Shown here piece by piece: positions 17,854 through 27,132 of a stretch of 64,000 nucleotides of DNA. The stretch is taken from NCBI GenBank assembly GCA_019359595.1, contig JAHHGZ010000016.1:62001-126000 (forward strand), read 5' to 3'. The DNA comes from Cyanomargarita calcarea GSE-NOS-MK-12-04C. Lineage in GTDB: Bacteria; Cyanobacteriota; Cyanobacteriia; Cyanobacteriales; Nostocaceae. Every line of letters begins with the position of its first letter. Positions within the stretch are counted from its first letter, which is position 1. The position numbers and the translations under genes were made by a program. The notes beneath the pieces were generated by a model that was given only the letters and a program-made list of their open reading frames with translations, had not been told where the DNA came from and did not search any database.

Positions 17854-18726
17854 GTGAGCTATGGCGATTTAAAATCTAATCCAAAGAATTGGTTGATTTC
17901 GCAGCTCGTGACTAATCCTGCAAAAACCTTTCCTACCTGGGCATTTGTCTCCCTTGTAACAAATGGCATATTGATAACAGCGGTCACCCTGCTAATTTTA
18001 CGACAGCAGGGTTTGACCGCTTTTTTTGGCACAATTCGTTCTTCGACTACAATTCAAGCTGTTACACCTGAGTTAGGCGAACGGCACAAACTCAGCTATG
18101 GGCAATGGGTGGATATACTGAAGCAAGAAGCCAAAGTTGCAGCAGAAAAAAAGAGTCAAAATTTAACTGTACTGGTGGGAGATTCGCTTTCCTTATGGTT
18201 TCCCATTGAATTACTACCAGAAGACAAAAATTGGCTAAACCAGGGAATTTCTGGCGAAACTAGTGGAGGACTACTCAAAAGATTAGAGGCATTTGACCGC
18301 TCAGAACCCCAGACAATTTTTGTGATGATTGGAATTAATGACTTAATTCGGGGTGTCAGCGATGAGACAATTTTGAAGAATCACCAGCAGATTATGAGTT
18401 ACCTCAAAAAAGCGCATCCCAAGACGCAAATTGTTGTCCAGTCGATTTTGCCACATGGCGCAGAAGAAGCAACCTGGGAAGGACGAGAAAAATTAGTGGT
18501 GATTCCAAACACTCGGATTCGCCAGTTAAATGAGCAATTGCAAGCTATAGCCACAAAAGAAGGAGTAAAATACTTAGATTTGCATCCTTTGTTTACCAAT
18601 AAAGAAGGTAATCTACGTCCGGAATTTTCTACTGATGGCTTGCACCTGAGTCCCCAAGGTTATCTTGTTTGGCGTTCTGCATTGCAAATGTATAGCGAGA
18701 TGGAATTAAAGCCGCAGAAAAAATAA
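17854..18726 (+). CDS. SGNH/GDSL-type hydrolase, membrane-anchored
   Basis: 290 residues from a GTG 9 bases after the amt stop, so probably cotranscribed with it. One N-terminal membrane segment (AFVSLVTNGILITAVTLLIL) anchors an extracytoplasmic hydrolase domain with the SGNH blocks: VLVGDSLSLWF (nucleophile Ser), QGISGETSGGLLKRL (Gly), FVMIGINDLIRG (Asn) and TDGLHLSPQGY (Asp/His). Such enzymes are esterases or acyl hydrolases. The substrate is unknown, and cell-envelope lipid or polysaccharide acyl groups are plausible. There is no good Shine-Dalgarno at the GTG, so the start is uncertain. Confidence 0.88.
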   Translation: MSYGDLKSNPKNWLISQLVTNPAKTFPTWAFVSLVTNGILITAVTLLILRQQGLTAFFGTIRSSTTIQAVTPELGERHKLSYGQWVDILKQEAKVAAEKKSQNLTVLVGDSLSLWFPIELLPEDKNWLNQGISGETSGGLLKRLEAFDRSEPQTIFVMIGINDLIRGVSDETILKNHQQIMSYLKKAHPKTQIVVQSILPHGAEEATWEGREKLVVIPNTRIRQLNEQLQAIATKEGVKYLDLHPLFTNKEGNLRPEFSTDGLHLSPQGYLVWRSALQMYSEMELKPQKK

Positions 18727-18785
18727 TCTCACTTCGAGGCACAGCGGCGAGAGAATAATACAGAGGAGTTTTTAACTAAAAAGCA

Positions 18786-19979
18786 ATGGATACTAAAGCA
18801 TTTAAGCGATCGCTCCAACATTCAGAAAATTATCACCGTAAAGGGTTTGGGCATCAAGCGGAAGTCGCTACCCAACTGCATTCTGAGTATCAAAGCAATT
18901 TGATTCAGCAAATTCGCGACAACAATTACATTTTACAACAGGGTGATGTCACTATCCGACTGGCAGAAGCTTTTGGCTTTTGTTGGGGTGTGGAACGGGC
19001 TGTAGCGATGGCATACGAAACCCGGAAGCACTTTCCCACCGAACGTCTTTGGATTACTAATGAAATTATTCATAATCCTTCTGTAAACCGGCGTTTGCGG
19101 GAAATGGAAGTAGGTTTTATTACTGTGGAGGCTGGAAACAAAGATTTTTCGGTGGTGGAATCTGGTGATGTGGTTATCTTGCCAGCTTTTGGTGCCAGCG
19201 TCCAAGAAATGCAATTACTCAATGAGAAAAATTGCAAAATTGTTGATACAACTTGCCCTTGGGTTTCTAAAGTTTGGAATACTGTTGAGAAACATAAAAA
19301 AGGCGATTACACTTCAATTATTCATGGGAAATATAACCACGAAGAAACGATTGCTACTAGTTCCTTTGCTGGCATATATTTGATTGTGTTGAATATGCAG
19401 CAAGCTGAATATGTTGCTGATTACATCCTCAATGGCGGCAACCGTGAGGAATTTATGACAAAATTTAGTAAAGGCTGTTCGGCTGGATTTGACCCAGACA
19501 AAGATTTATCTCGGGTTGGAATTGCCAATCAAACAACTATGCTCAAAGGGGAAACCGAGCAAATTGGTAAGCTGTTTGAGCGTACTATGATGAAAAAGTA
19601 CGGTCCGCAAGAATTAAATCAGCATTTTCAAAGTTTTAATACTATTTGTGATGCCACTCAAGAACGGCAAGATGCTATGTTTGGGTTGGTAGAAGAAAAG
19701 CTGGATTTGATGATGGTAATTGGTGGGTTTAATTCATCGAATACTACACATTTGCAAGAGATAGCAGTCGATAAGGAAATTCCTTCCTATCACATCGATT
19801 GTGTGGAGCGAATTAAATCAGTCACAAGCATCGAACATCGGCTATTAAATGGGAATTTGGAGATAACAGAAAATTGGTTGCCGCAAGGGAAAATTGTTGT
19901 GGGAATTACCTCTGGTGCTTCTACACCTGATAAAGTGGTGGAGGATGTGATTGAGAAGATTTTTGCGTTGAAGCTGTAG
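18786..19979 (+). CDS. ispH: 4-hydroxy-3-methylbut-2-enyl diphosphate reductase IspH (LytB)
   Basis: IspH is the [4Fe-4S] enzyme that makes IPP and DMAPP in the last step of the MEP isoprenoid pathway. The 397-residue protein is of the longer cyanobacterial/plant type. It shows [16 protein letters not shown] (first cluster Cys), [27 protein letters not shown] (second Cys), [31 protein letters not shown] (third Cys) and [12 protein letters not shown], with [16 protein letters not shown] at the end. The ATG at 18786 is the only reasonable start. Confidence 0.96.
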   Translation: MDTKAFKRSLQHSENYHRKGFGHQAEVATQLHSEYQSNLIQQIRDNNYILQQGDVTIRLAEAFGFCWGVERAVAMAYETRKHFPTERLWITNEIIHNPSVNRRLREMEVGFITVEAGNKDFSVVESGDVVILPAFGASVQEMQLLNEKNCKIVDTTCPWVSKVWNTVEKHKKGDYTSIIHGKYNHEETIATSSFAGIYLIVLNMQQAEYVADYILNGGNREEFMTKFSKGCSAGFDPDKDLSRVGIANQTTMLKGETEQIGKLFERTMMKKYGPQELNQHFQSFNTICDATQERQDAMFGLVEEKLDLMMVIGGFNSSNTTHLQEIAVDKEIPSYHIDCVERIKSVTSIEHRLLNGNLEITENWLPQGKIVVGITSGASTPDKVVEDVIEKIFALKL

Positions 19980-20050
19980 AATCACATCTTTCCCTACAAG
20001 GATACAGATGGTGAATTTCACAAAATGATTTTTCGTTGTTCCACCAGATG

Positions 20051-20076
20051 TAGAGACGTTATATGTAGCGTCTCTA
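20051..20076. terminator. Hairpin downstream of ispH
   Basis: TAGAGACG and CGTCTCTA form an 8-bp stem with a 10-base loop, 71 bases after the ispH stop. Similar TAGAGACG palindromes are common dispersed cyanobacterial repeats, so it could be either a terminator or a repeat. Confidence 0.4.
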
Positions 20077-20174
20077 TTCAATTTGAAAGCGGTATTTTAC
20101 TACCCAAGATGTAATAATGGATAAGTAGAGTTTATTACTGCAAGATATAAATTATCAATAACCGTAATTCGAGT

Positions 20175-20405
20175 ATGAAAAGCATCAAACTAAACAAAAA
20201 AGTCGGTGCCGACGGTATTCTACATCTTGATATTCCAGTTGAAATGCCAGATACGGAAATAGAAGTTACGGTAACAATTCAAAGAGTAACATCACAACAA
20301 GGCTGGATGCCTGGTTTTTTTGAAGAAGTAATTGGTGGTTGGGTAGGAGAACCCCTGACAAGACCGGAACAGGGAGAATATGAAAATAGGGAGCAGCTAT
20401 TTTGA
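20175..20405 (+). CDS. Antitoxin of a PIN-domain toxin-antitoxin pair
   Basis: 76 residues. The N-terminal half (LNKKVGADGILHLDIPVEMPDTEIEVTVTIQ) is the short beta-strand DNA-binding part seen in cyanobacterial VapB-like antitoxins. The tail WMPGFFEEVIGGWVGEPLTRPEQGEYENRE is the highly conserved toxin-wrapping peptide of this group. Its stop overlaps the toxin start by a few bases, the usual coupled arrangement. Confidence 0.87.
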   Translation: MKSIKLNKKVGADGILHLDIPVEMPDTEIEVTVTIQRVTSQQGWMPGFFEEVIGGWVGEPLTRPEQGEYENREQLF

Positions 20406-20809
20406 CTTATCTGCTTGATTCAAATCTTTGTATTCGCCTAATCAATAATAGCAGTCCTGCGGTAACATCTCGACTTACAGTACAACAGCCATCCGATATT
20501 TTAGTTTCTACTATAACTGAATTGGAACTATATTATGGTGCTTATCGTAGTGCCCAAATCGACAGAAATTTAGAAATATTACAACGTTTTTTTATACAAT
20601 TTAATATTATACATTTCGACTCAAAATCCGCAAAGATAGCAGGAAGAATACGGGCAGATTTGGCGGCTATGGGTACGCCAATCGGTCCCTATGATGTACA
20701 AATCGCGGCAGTAGCTTTGGCAAATGATTTAATATTGGTGACGCATAACGTGCGGGAATTTAATCGAGTTGATGGATTGCAAATTGAAGATTGGGAGGAA
20801 GATGGTTGA
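20402..20809 (+). CDS. vapC: VapC-type PIN-domain ribonuclease toxin
   Basis: 135 residues from a TTG that overlaps the antitoxin stop. The PIN catalytic acids are visible in order: YLLDSNLCIRLI (first Asp), STITELELYYGAY (Glu), GPYDVQIAAVALANDLILVTHNVREFNRV (Asp cluster and Asn). VapC toxins cleave RNA, often initiator tRNA or rRNA. The target of this one is unknown. All active-site residues are intact, so the pair is probably functional. Confidence 0.9.
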   Translation: MTYLLDSNLCIRLINNSSPAVTSRLTVQQPSDILVSTITELELYYGAYRSAQIDRNLEILQRFFIQFNIIHFDSKSAKIAGRIRADLAAMGTPIGPYDVQIAAVALANDLILVTHNVREFNRVDGLQIEDWEEDG

Positions 20810-21050
20810 TTTTTCAACAATAAACGCAGAACTTCGAGGGCAAAGGGCAGTTTCCCCCCGGTCTACCTCTACCAATCCCCATTTTTTAATCCCTCAACCT
20901 GTACTTCCATTATAGAAAGTACACGCGCTATCTCATTGAAAGTTCTGTAAAGTTCAGTCTATTGTTGTGGGCATTCAGCCGAGATATGTGTAATTTTCGC
21001 TACAGGGAAAATCTCAAACTAAAGAGTAAGTATTTTTACATACCTAATTT

Positions 21051-21614
21051 TTATTCCAGTAACCAGCTAAACAAGCCTTCCAATGTGAGGTTGAAATCTT
21101 TGGCAAACTCTGGCACAGGTAATATTGCTTTTTCTTGATCGTAAAAAGCTGTTGGTTGATCTGGTAGATAGACAAATACAGATTGTTCCTCCGGATCGAT
21201 AAGCCATCCCATCTGAGTGCCATATTTCAGACAATGCAAAATATTTTTAATAACTTTAGTTTGGCTTTGCTCAGGTGAGAGTATTTCGATTGTCCAATCT
21301 GGGTAAATCGAAAAAACGTTAGCAACTCCACCATTTTCTTTACGTGGAATTCTGTTCCACAGAAATACAGAAACATCAGGTATGATTGAGCGTCCACCAA
21401 AATTACAGCGAAGTTCAGTAAAAGCCCGTGCAATCTGCTTCGGTTTGACTGCTAAGTTGATCGCAGATGGTAACTCCGTTTGAATTACGCTATGTTCTCC
21501 CTGAGGCATAGGTTTTTGAATGATGTGCCCATCAATGTATTCGCTAGCAGGTTCAGTTTCTGGCAGCTTTAAAAACTCTTCTAGTGTCAGTATTTCAGCA
21601 GGGGTTTGTACCAT
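21051..21614 (-). CDS. Uma2 family (DUF820) putative endonuclease
   Basis: 187 residues. The N-terminal TLEEFLKLPETEPASEYIDGHIIQKPMPQGEHS, RSIIPDVSVFLW (Asp), YPDWTIEILSPEQSQTKVIKNILHCLKYGTQMGWLIDPEE (Glu and Lys) match the Uma2 fold. It is a different subgroup from the copy at 8189, with the shorter C-terminal VFVYLPDQP motif. Isolated on the minus strand among gene remnants. Confidence 0.87.
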   Translation of the reverse strand: MVQTPAEILTLEEFLKLPETEPASEYIDGHIIQKPMPQGEHSVIQTELPSAINLAVKPKQIARAFTELRCNFGGRSIIPDVSVFLWNRIPRKENGGVANVFSIYPDWTIEILSPEQSQTKVIKNILHCLKYGTQMGWLIDPEEQSVFVYLPDQPTAFYDQEKAILPVPEFAKDFNLTLEGLFSWLLE

Positions 21615-21807
21615 TTGAAAATTCCCTTAAGAAGATATAGTGATACTGCTTCTGTTTGCTATTGTACATTCGTGTTTAGTTCAAAGCCACTTGTATCATT
21701 GGCAGAAGAAACTATTCAGAACAATTCAATATTTCCTGATACTTTTTAGTTAACTATTGCTCACGCTTGCTAACTAATACATAAGTTGAGAAATTCATAC
21801 TCCTGTT

Positions 21808-22254
21808 GTGAGTACATTGTGGCGAGTGGAGATTAATCCCCAAACTGGTAAAATTATTTCAAATCAACAGATATTAGACAAACACTGCGAATTTCCGATT
21901 GTGCCACAGCAACAAGTTGGGCAAAATTCCCCATCTACATATCTGAGCATACAACGCCCAGGGGTGGATACTAATAAAGAAATATTTGGGGCGATCGCTC
22001 GTTTTGAACCCAAAAGCGATAACCTGACAATAGCCGACTGTGGCGAAAATCGCTATCCTTCGGAACCTATCTACGTCCAAGATAGCGAAAACCCAGAACA
22101 AGCTTGGATTTTAACGGTTGTCTATGACGGTAATTCTGATAGCAGCGAAGTTTGGGTATTTGATAGCGATCGCTTGGATGATGAACCAGTTTGCAAATTA
22201 GAATTACCCAGCGTCATTCCTCACAGCTTCCACGGTACTTGGAAGGCAAGTTAA
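21808..22254 (+). pseudogene. Carotenoid oxygenase remnant (C-terminal third)
   Basis: The 148-codon frame starts inside the fold of the carotenoid cleavage dioxygenase (RPE65) family. It runs from LWRVEINPQTGKIIS through DKHCEFPIVP and ends with LELPSVIPHSFHGTWKAS, where His of HSFHGTW is the last of the four iron ligands. An intact enzyme is about 460-500 residues, so roughly 300 residues with the other three His ligands are missing and no trace of them lies upstream. It cannot be catalytically active. The GTG at 21808 is only where the open frame begins. Confidence 0.82.
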
Positions 22255-22296
22255 GAATTATGAGTTATGAGTTGGTAAGAATTTTTAATTTTCAAT

Positions 22297-22533
22297 TCAT
22301 AACTCTGGGTTCAGTTCTGCAAGCAATCCTGAGAGAGAATAGTCAGCAAATCCGCTGTTCTCCCCTTCTGTCAATACCCGTTGTAAAGCGGCAAGCTTTA
22401 TTTCTCGCTCTTCTAAAAGACGCAGTCCAGCTCGGATTGCTTCACTGGCAGTGTTGAAACGACCGCTGTGAATCTGACTGGCAATAAACGCTTCAAAATG
22501 CTCACCCAAGGTAACACTTGTATTTTTTTGCAT
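22297..22533 (-). CDS. ParD-family antitoxin, orphan
   Basis: 78 residues of the ribbon-helix-helix type: MQKNTSVTLGEHFEAFIASQIHSGRFNTASEAIRAGLRLLEERE is the standard ParD DNA-binding and dimerisation part, followed by a short C-terminal tail. ParD normally precedes a ParE toxin gene on the same strand, but the DNA downstream (below 22297) is only about 40 bases of AT-rich sequence before the carotenoid-oxygenase remnant. The antitoxin therefore seems to have lost its partner. Confidence 0.85.
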   Translation of the reverse strand: MQKNTSVTLGEHFEAFIASQIHSGRFNTASEAIRAGLRLLEEREIKLAALQRVLTEGENSGFADYSLSGLLAELNPEL

Positions 22534-22978
22534 ACAATCTCCTTCTGTATAATACCAATATATAATATTTTTTGGTATTATTTCAGCGTAAACTTCAGCC
22601 TAAAAACAGTAGACATTGCAACCATTTGTAGAAACTGAGATTGTTAGTGCCACCCAAATTTGAAGCCTTCTACCGTTTTCTGGTGAACGACAATATTCAC
22701 ATTTCTCCAGTAGTACAAGTGATTACCCATCCTGGTAATCAAGATGCCAATGGTAAAATTTTTACAGGTACACTCCGCACCAATACGGTTCGGGGAAAGG
22801 GAAAGGGTCGAAAACTAAGACTTACAGCCGACAATATTCTTCCATTTTTTTGCTTATCCGTAGCTTGCTTCTGCAAAGCAGTACCGTATTGCACTCCGCA
22901 CTGTATTTTTATTCTCACTCGTATTCATCCCGACACCAATTTGAGTACAAATATGGTGCGGGGCTTCTACTGTTTTAG
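22534..22978. other. Gap with an unconvincing open frame
   Basis: 445 bases between parD and the SufR-like gene. A plus-strand TTG-started frame at 22641-22982 (113 codons) has no recognisable domain, no ribosome-binding site and a cysteine-rich, low-complexity second half. It could be a decayed gene. I do not assign a product. Confidence 0.35.
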
Positions 22979-23623
22979 CTAAGTAAGTCGGCACATCAAT
23001 GGAGCGACTCGGTAAACACAGCAGCGATCGCCCGCCAAAATATGTTCAACTCGCTCAATGGTGACATCTCTACCCAAAGCAGCTTGAAAAATCTCTAACT
23101 CCATCCGACACAACCCTGTACAGGCAGTGGCCACCACACAAATGGGACAATGCTTTTGAGTGAGTAAAAAACTGCCATCGGCTTGAGCCACAACCTCTGC
23201 CATGTAGCCTTCTTCAGTTCGCTGTTGTGCTAACGCTGCTAACCGCTGCTGAAGTGAATCGGTAGGGGGCACGATTGCTTGATATGCCTGAATCTGTTCG
23301 CAAGTTCTGACTTCCAGCAATCGATCCAGTCCTGCCTCACCGAATGCTTCTTTCATGGAGTTGATTAAACTTAACGTCAACTCGGCATAGCGATCGGGGA
23401 AAAAGCGATCGGCTGCGGGTGTTAAATGCCACAGTTTGGCCGGTCGTCCCATTGGACGCGCTTCTTTCTGCAAGGCATAGAGATGCTGCCGCACTGCCAT
23501 TGCCGTGATGTTGAAGTGGGAGGCGAGCGTTTCCGCATCCGTTGGGCCTTCCTGCTTGAGCTGTTTGACGATCGCCCGCCGAGTCCGAACACTGGTTGAT
23601 TCTGCTGGTTTGTCAGTTTTCAT
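22979..23623 (-). CDS. SufR-like iron-sulfur transcriptional regulator
   Basis: 214 residues. The N-terminal winged helix-turn-helix (RTRRAIVKQLKQEGPTDAETLASHFNITAMAVRQHLYALQ) is followed by a dimerisation part. The C-terminus carries the cysteine cluster of SufR-type regulators: HCPICVVATACTGLCRMELEIFQAALG and ILAGDRCCVYRV. SufR itself represses the suf operon through a bound Fe-S cluster. Here no suf genes are nearby and the gene is divergent from a VOC-family gene, so it is better seen as a paralog that may regulate that neighbour (inference). Confidence 0.83.
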   Translation of the reverse strand: MKTDKPAESTSVRTRRAIVKQLKQEGPTDAETLASHFNITAMAVRQHLYALQKEARPMGRPAKLWHLTPAADRFFPDRYAELTLSLINSMKEAFGEAGLDRLLEVRTCEQIQAYQAIVPPTDSLQQRLAALAQQRTEEGYMAEVVAQADGSFLLTQKHCPICVVATACTGLCRMELEIFQAALGRDVTIERVEHILAGDRCCVYRVAPLMCRLT

Positions 23624-23781
23624 AGTAAAGAAATTAAAGAAAAAGCTTCACAAAGTCAACCCAGATGCCTATACTGAAAATGGCCGGCAGCCCAGTCAAA
23701 CCGAGCTACTTGAACTGATGCAGAAATTCGATCAGTATCCAGTTTCTGCTTAAAGCAAAAAGAACTTTGGAGAAAATTTTT

Positions 23782-24177
23782 ATGCTTCAAGGAAAGATTT
23801 TGCGGGTTGCTCGTCCAACGGATCGCCTGGATCGAGTTGTTCACTTCTACACAGAGGGTTTAGGGCTAGAAATTCTTGACCGTTTTGAAAACCATGAAGG
23901 CTTTGACGGAGTGATGATTGGGATGCCAGGAGAAAGCCACCACTTTGAATTCACCCATCAACGGGGACACACTGTAGGTCACGCTCCAACTCAAGATAAT
24001 CTCATCGTCTTTTACCTTCCTAATCAACCGGAATGGCAGCAGGCTATTGAGCGAATGAAAGCGATCGGATATGAGCCTATGAAATCCTACAATCCCTACT
24101 GGGACAAAGATGGAGTGACCTTTGAAGACCCAGATGGCTACCGAGTCGTTTTGCAAAAGGCCGAGTGGAGCTTGTAG
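23782..24177 (+). CDS. VOC-family (glyoxalase/bleomycin-resistance fold) protein
   Basis: 131 residues starting at ATG 23782, chosen over an upstream TTG because GGAG lies 10 bases before it. It has two beta-alpha-beta modules: LDRVVHFYTEGLGLEILDRFENHEGFDGVMIGMPGESHHFEFTHQ and FEDPDGYRVVLQKAEW, typical of vicinal oxygen chelate proteins. His/Glu residues that could bind a metal are present. Substrate unknown. It is divergent from the SufR-like regulator and upstream of a truncated AraC-type gene on the same strand, with 38 bases between. Confidence 0.9.
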   Translation: MLQGKILRVARPTDRLDRVVHFYTEGLGLEILDRFENHEGFDGVMIGMPGESHHFEFTHQRGHTVGHAPTQDNLIVFYLPNQPEWQQAIERMKAIGYEPMKSYNPYWDKDGVTFEDPDGYRVVLQKAEWSL

Positions 24178-24215
24178 CAGCGCGATCGCAACCTAAATAA
24201 GGAGTAAAGCAAGTA

Positions 24216-24722
24216 ATGATAGCCTCAGATATCTTGGTTGTTGACTTTGCTCAGAAGGACGATGTTTTGAAGCTTTACCCTGAACCACCCCTGCTTTCCA
24301 GCGATCGAGCCGGATGGGACGGAATTCAACTTCAATATCACCGACATCAACCCCATCAACTTGCTGAAAATTATTCTAAACAGCATCGCATTATCATCCA
24401 CGCTTGCAGCTCTTCACCTCCGTTACTTGAGGAGATGATTGAGCATCGTTTCCAAACTAAGCAGCTTAACTATGGAGATGTGACGGTTGTTCCGGCTGAT
24501 GTACTCAATTCAGCTTATTGGAACACAGAGTCTGAATTCATTACCTTAAGTTTTGAGCTAAGTACGTTTGCGCATCATACCTTTGATCTAACTGATGTCG
24601 CTGATGTTGAATTTATTCCCAACTTTAGCAAACCCCTTTTCCCCTTCCTCCCTGCCCCCGACCTTATCCCAACGATAATTATTTACGCCGACCTACTTAT
24701 ACTGCAAACGGTTAATATCTAG
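24216..24722 (+). pseudogene. AraC-type regulator, truncated before its DNA-binding domain
   Basis: The first about 135 residues match the ligand-binding half of an AraC-family activator (LSSDRAGWDGIQLQYHRHQPHQL, IIHACSSSPPLLEEMIEHRF, GDVTVVPADVLNSAYWNTESEFITLSFE, DVEFIPNFSKP). After FSKP the family pattern breaks and about 30 unrelated residues (LFPFLPAPDLIPTIIIY...) precede the stop. The C-terminal pair of helix-turn-helix motifs (about 100 residues) is absent, so it cannot act as an ordinary AraC activator. A deletion or insertion at about 24640 is inferred. An AAGGAG ribosome-binding site is intact. Confidence 0.78.
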
Positions 24723-24911
24723 ACTTTACTTTCCTTGCGTCAATTCAGAAAAAACTCTGCGTACCTTTGCGTTTACCGAGCGCGAGCCTCTGCGTTTAAA
24801 ACTAAAGTTCCAAACCGTCTTTAGTATAACAAGCCCCTTTCCTTTGAAGCTTAATTAAGGATCAGAAATCAGATAAACTAAGATAAGGCTTATTATTCAG
24901 TAAAATTGCTC

Positions 24912-26276
24912 ATGACCACTTCTAAAGGCCGCTACCACATTATTACCTTCGGTTGCCAGATGAATAAAGCCGACTCAGAACGCATGGCTGGCATCTTAGA
25001 AGACATGGGCTTTGAGTGGGAAATCGACCCAAACAACGCCAACTTAATCCTTTACAATACTTGTAGTATCCGGGATAATGCGGAACAAAAGGTATATTCA
25101 TATCTAGGTAGACAGGCGAAGCGGAAGCACGAACAACCCGATTTAACCCTGATTGTTGCTGGTTGTGTGGCACAGCAGGAAGGGGAATCTTTATTGCGAC
25201 GGGTACCTGAATTAGATTTGGTGATGGGACCGCAACATGCCAACCGCTTGAAAGATTTGCTGCAACAAGTGTTTGACGGCAATCAGGTTGTAGCGACGGA
25301 TGCTGTCCATATTATGGAAGATATCACCAAGCCGCGTCGGGATAGCAAAGTGACCAGTTGGGTGAATGTCATTTACGGCTGTAATGAGCGCTGCACCTAT
25401 TGCGTAGTCCCCAACGTCCGAGGAGTGGAACAGTCTCGCACCCCGGAAGCAATTCGGGCTGAAATGGAAGAATTGGGAAGGCAGGGTTATAAAGAAGTTA
25501 CCCTACTCGGACAAAATATCGACGCTTACGGACGAGATTTACCGGGAGCAACTTCAGAAGGTCGTCACTTGCACACCTTGACAGATTTGCTGTATTATGT
25601 ACATGATGTACCGGGAATTGAACGGATACGGTTTGCCACATCTCACCCCCGTTACTTTACCGAAAGATTGATTAAAGCTTGTGCAGAGTTGCCGAAGGTG
25701 TGCGAACACTTTCACATACCCTTTCAGTCTGGCGATAATGAAGTTTTGAAACGGATGTCACGGGGTTATACTCATGAGAAATATCGTCGGATTATCGATA
25801 CAATTCGCCGATATATGCCGGATGCATCGATTAGTGCCGATGCGATTGTGGGTTTCCCTGGGGAGACTGAAGAACAGTTTGAGAATACGCTGAAATTGGT
25901 CGAAGAAATTGGTTTTGACTTGGTAAATACTGCAGCTTATTCCCCACGGCCTCTGACACCGGCTGCAGTCTGGGACGAACAATTGAGTGAAGAAGTCAAA
26001 AGCGATCGCCTGCAAAGATTAAACCATTTAATTAACATTAAAGCTTACGAGCGATCGCAACGTTATCATGGACGCATTCTGTCAGTATTAGTGGAAGAGC
26101 AAAACACCAAAGATAAAGCTCAAGTCATGGGACGCACGAGCGGCAACCGTCTTACTTTTTTTAATGGTGATATTACTGCACTCCAAGGCAAGTTAGTCAA
26201 TGTTAAAATTACTGACATTCGCGCTTTTAGCTTGACTGGTGAACCAGTAGAAGTTCGGGAAGTAATCTCAGTGTAA
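24912..26276 (+). CDS. miaB: tRNA-2-methylthio-N6-dimethylallyladenosine synthase MiaB
   Basis: MiaB is a radical-SAM methylthiotransferase acting on i6A37 of tRNA. I start at ATG 24912 (454 residues); a TTG two codons earlier is less likely. In order: the UPF0004 domain ([50 protein letters not shown], giving three cluster Cys), the radical-SAM motif [19 protein letters not shown] (CxxxCxxC), [52 protein letters not shown], and a C-terminal TRAM domain ([11 protein letters not shown]...[19 protein letters not shown]). Complete and typical. Confidence 0.96.
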   Translation: MTTSKGRYHIITFGCQMNKADSERMAGILEDMGFEWEIDPNNANLILYNTCSIRDNAEQKVYSYLGRQAKRKHEQPDLTLIVAGCVAQQEGESLLRRVPELDLVMGPQHANRLKDLLQQVFDGNQVVATDAVHIMEDITKPRRDSKVTSWVNVIYGCNERCTYCVVPNVRGVEQSRTPEAIRAEMEELGRQGYKEVTLLGQNIDAYGRDLPGATSEGRHLHTLTDLLYYVHDVPGIERIRFATSHPRYFTERLIKACAELPKVCEHFHIPFQSGDNEVLKRMSRGYTHEKYRRIIDTIRRYMPDASISADAIVGFPGETEEQFENTLKLVEEIGFDLVNTAAYSPRPLTPAAVWDEQLSEEVKSDRLQRLNHLINIKAYERSQRYHGRILSVLVEEQNTKDKAQVMGRTSGNRLTFFNGDITALQGKLVNVKITDIRAFSLTGEPVEVREVISV

Positions 26277-26310
26277 ATTATCGTTGTTATTGACAGCGTT
26301 CAGAAGAATT

Positions 26311-26535
26311 TTAACTATCTGAGTCTTCAGAATCGTCCTTGCTATCTAATTCTTCAATTACTTCTTTTTGTTGAATTGAATCAAAGGAGTAGATAGCAAC
26401 TAAATTCACGATTTGGAAATAGACTGGACGATTTTCTTTGTCCACAATTGCTAAAGAAAGCGAACCACTAAGTAAAAGTAATAAGAGAGGAGAAAGTACA
26501 CCTCTGCGAGAGCCATTGCTTTTTTCATTTCTCAT
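26311..26535 (-). CDS. Small hypothetical protein with N-terminal membrane segment
   Basis: 74 residues. Basic start (MRNEKSNGSRRG), hydrophobic LSPLLLLLLSGSLSLAIV, then a polar part ending in an acidic tail (EELDSKDDSEDSDS). A GGAG lies 11 bases upstream of the ATG, which supports translation. No family recognised. It is convergent with miaB. Confidence 0.5.
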   Translation of the reverse strand: MRNEKSNGSRRGVLSPLLLLLLSGSLSLAIVDKENRPVYFQIVNLVAIYSFDSIQQKEVIEELDSKDDSEDSDS

Positions 26536-26904
26536 ACTTTATTCTCCAATTTGGCATCCTAATTTAGATTTGTTAACCTTCAGAATTTGAGTGATGATAT
26601 TCAGTTTCTGTGTTTAAGCTGAAGAAGATATACCTCCAGGTAACATAATTTAAATAGGTCGCCAATTTGGAATGACTCAAGAAATTGCAGAGTTAAATTA
26701 CGTACTCTGCGGTTCGTTCTTTCTTTCTCACAAATTAAATAGAATTATTTAGCGAGAAGTTAAAAGCCAAAACCAGAGTACATCAGAAGGAATATCGTTC
26801 TATTTTAGATGTGCAACAAATTGTTGTGTTTTTAGTTAAAAGTATAAAAGCGCAAAATATCGAAATATCAATTTGTAAATAAATACTTTACGCTACTTAA
26901 CTTC
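26536..26904. other. AT-rich intergenic region
   Basis: 369 bases between two small minus-strand membrane-protein genes. No gene, strong hairpin or recognised regulatory motif was seen. Confidence 0.4.
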
Positions 26905-27132
26905 TTAACGCAATGACTCAAAGATTATTGCCACTAACATTAAACACAAAACGATAATTCCCAAATTTAGAACCCAAGTTGTCATGAAAGGTAGCAAGAA
27001 GGCAAATACTTTTGGTAGATTTAAACCAACTGACAGAAAGTAGACAACAGCAAATCCAAAAATTCCTAAGAAGAAATATTTCATGCACTTCACAGCTAAT
27101 CTAAATAAAGAACTGTACTGATTGGTGGTCAT
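26905..27132 (-). CDS. Small two-segment membrane protein, hypothetical
   Basis: 75 residues with two hydrophobic helices (CMKYFFLGIFGFAVVYFLSVGL and TTWVLNLGIIVLCLMLVAIIF) separated by NLPKVFAFLLPFM. It starts MTTNQYSSLFRL. No family recognised. The codon pattern and hydrophobic profile favour a real membrane peptide over chance. It could be a remnant of a larger transporter. Confidence 0.5.
   Translation of the reverse strand: MTTNQYSSLFRLAVKCMKYFFLGIFGFAVVYFLSVGLNLPKVFAFLLPFMTTWVLNLGIIVLCLMLVAIIFESLR

Noticed and set aside
22641-22982. 113-codon TTG-started frame between parD and the SufR-like gene
   Set aside because: No recognisable domain; second half is low-complexity and Cys-rich. 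Possibly a decayed gene, so not called.
23640-23753. Open frame reading NPDAYTENGRQPSQTELL before the VOC gene
   Set aside because: Reads plausibly as a protein tail, but has no own start except inside the opposite-strand SufR-like gene; left as a possible remnant.
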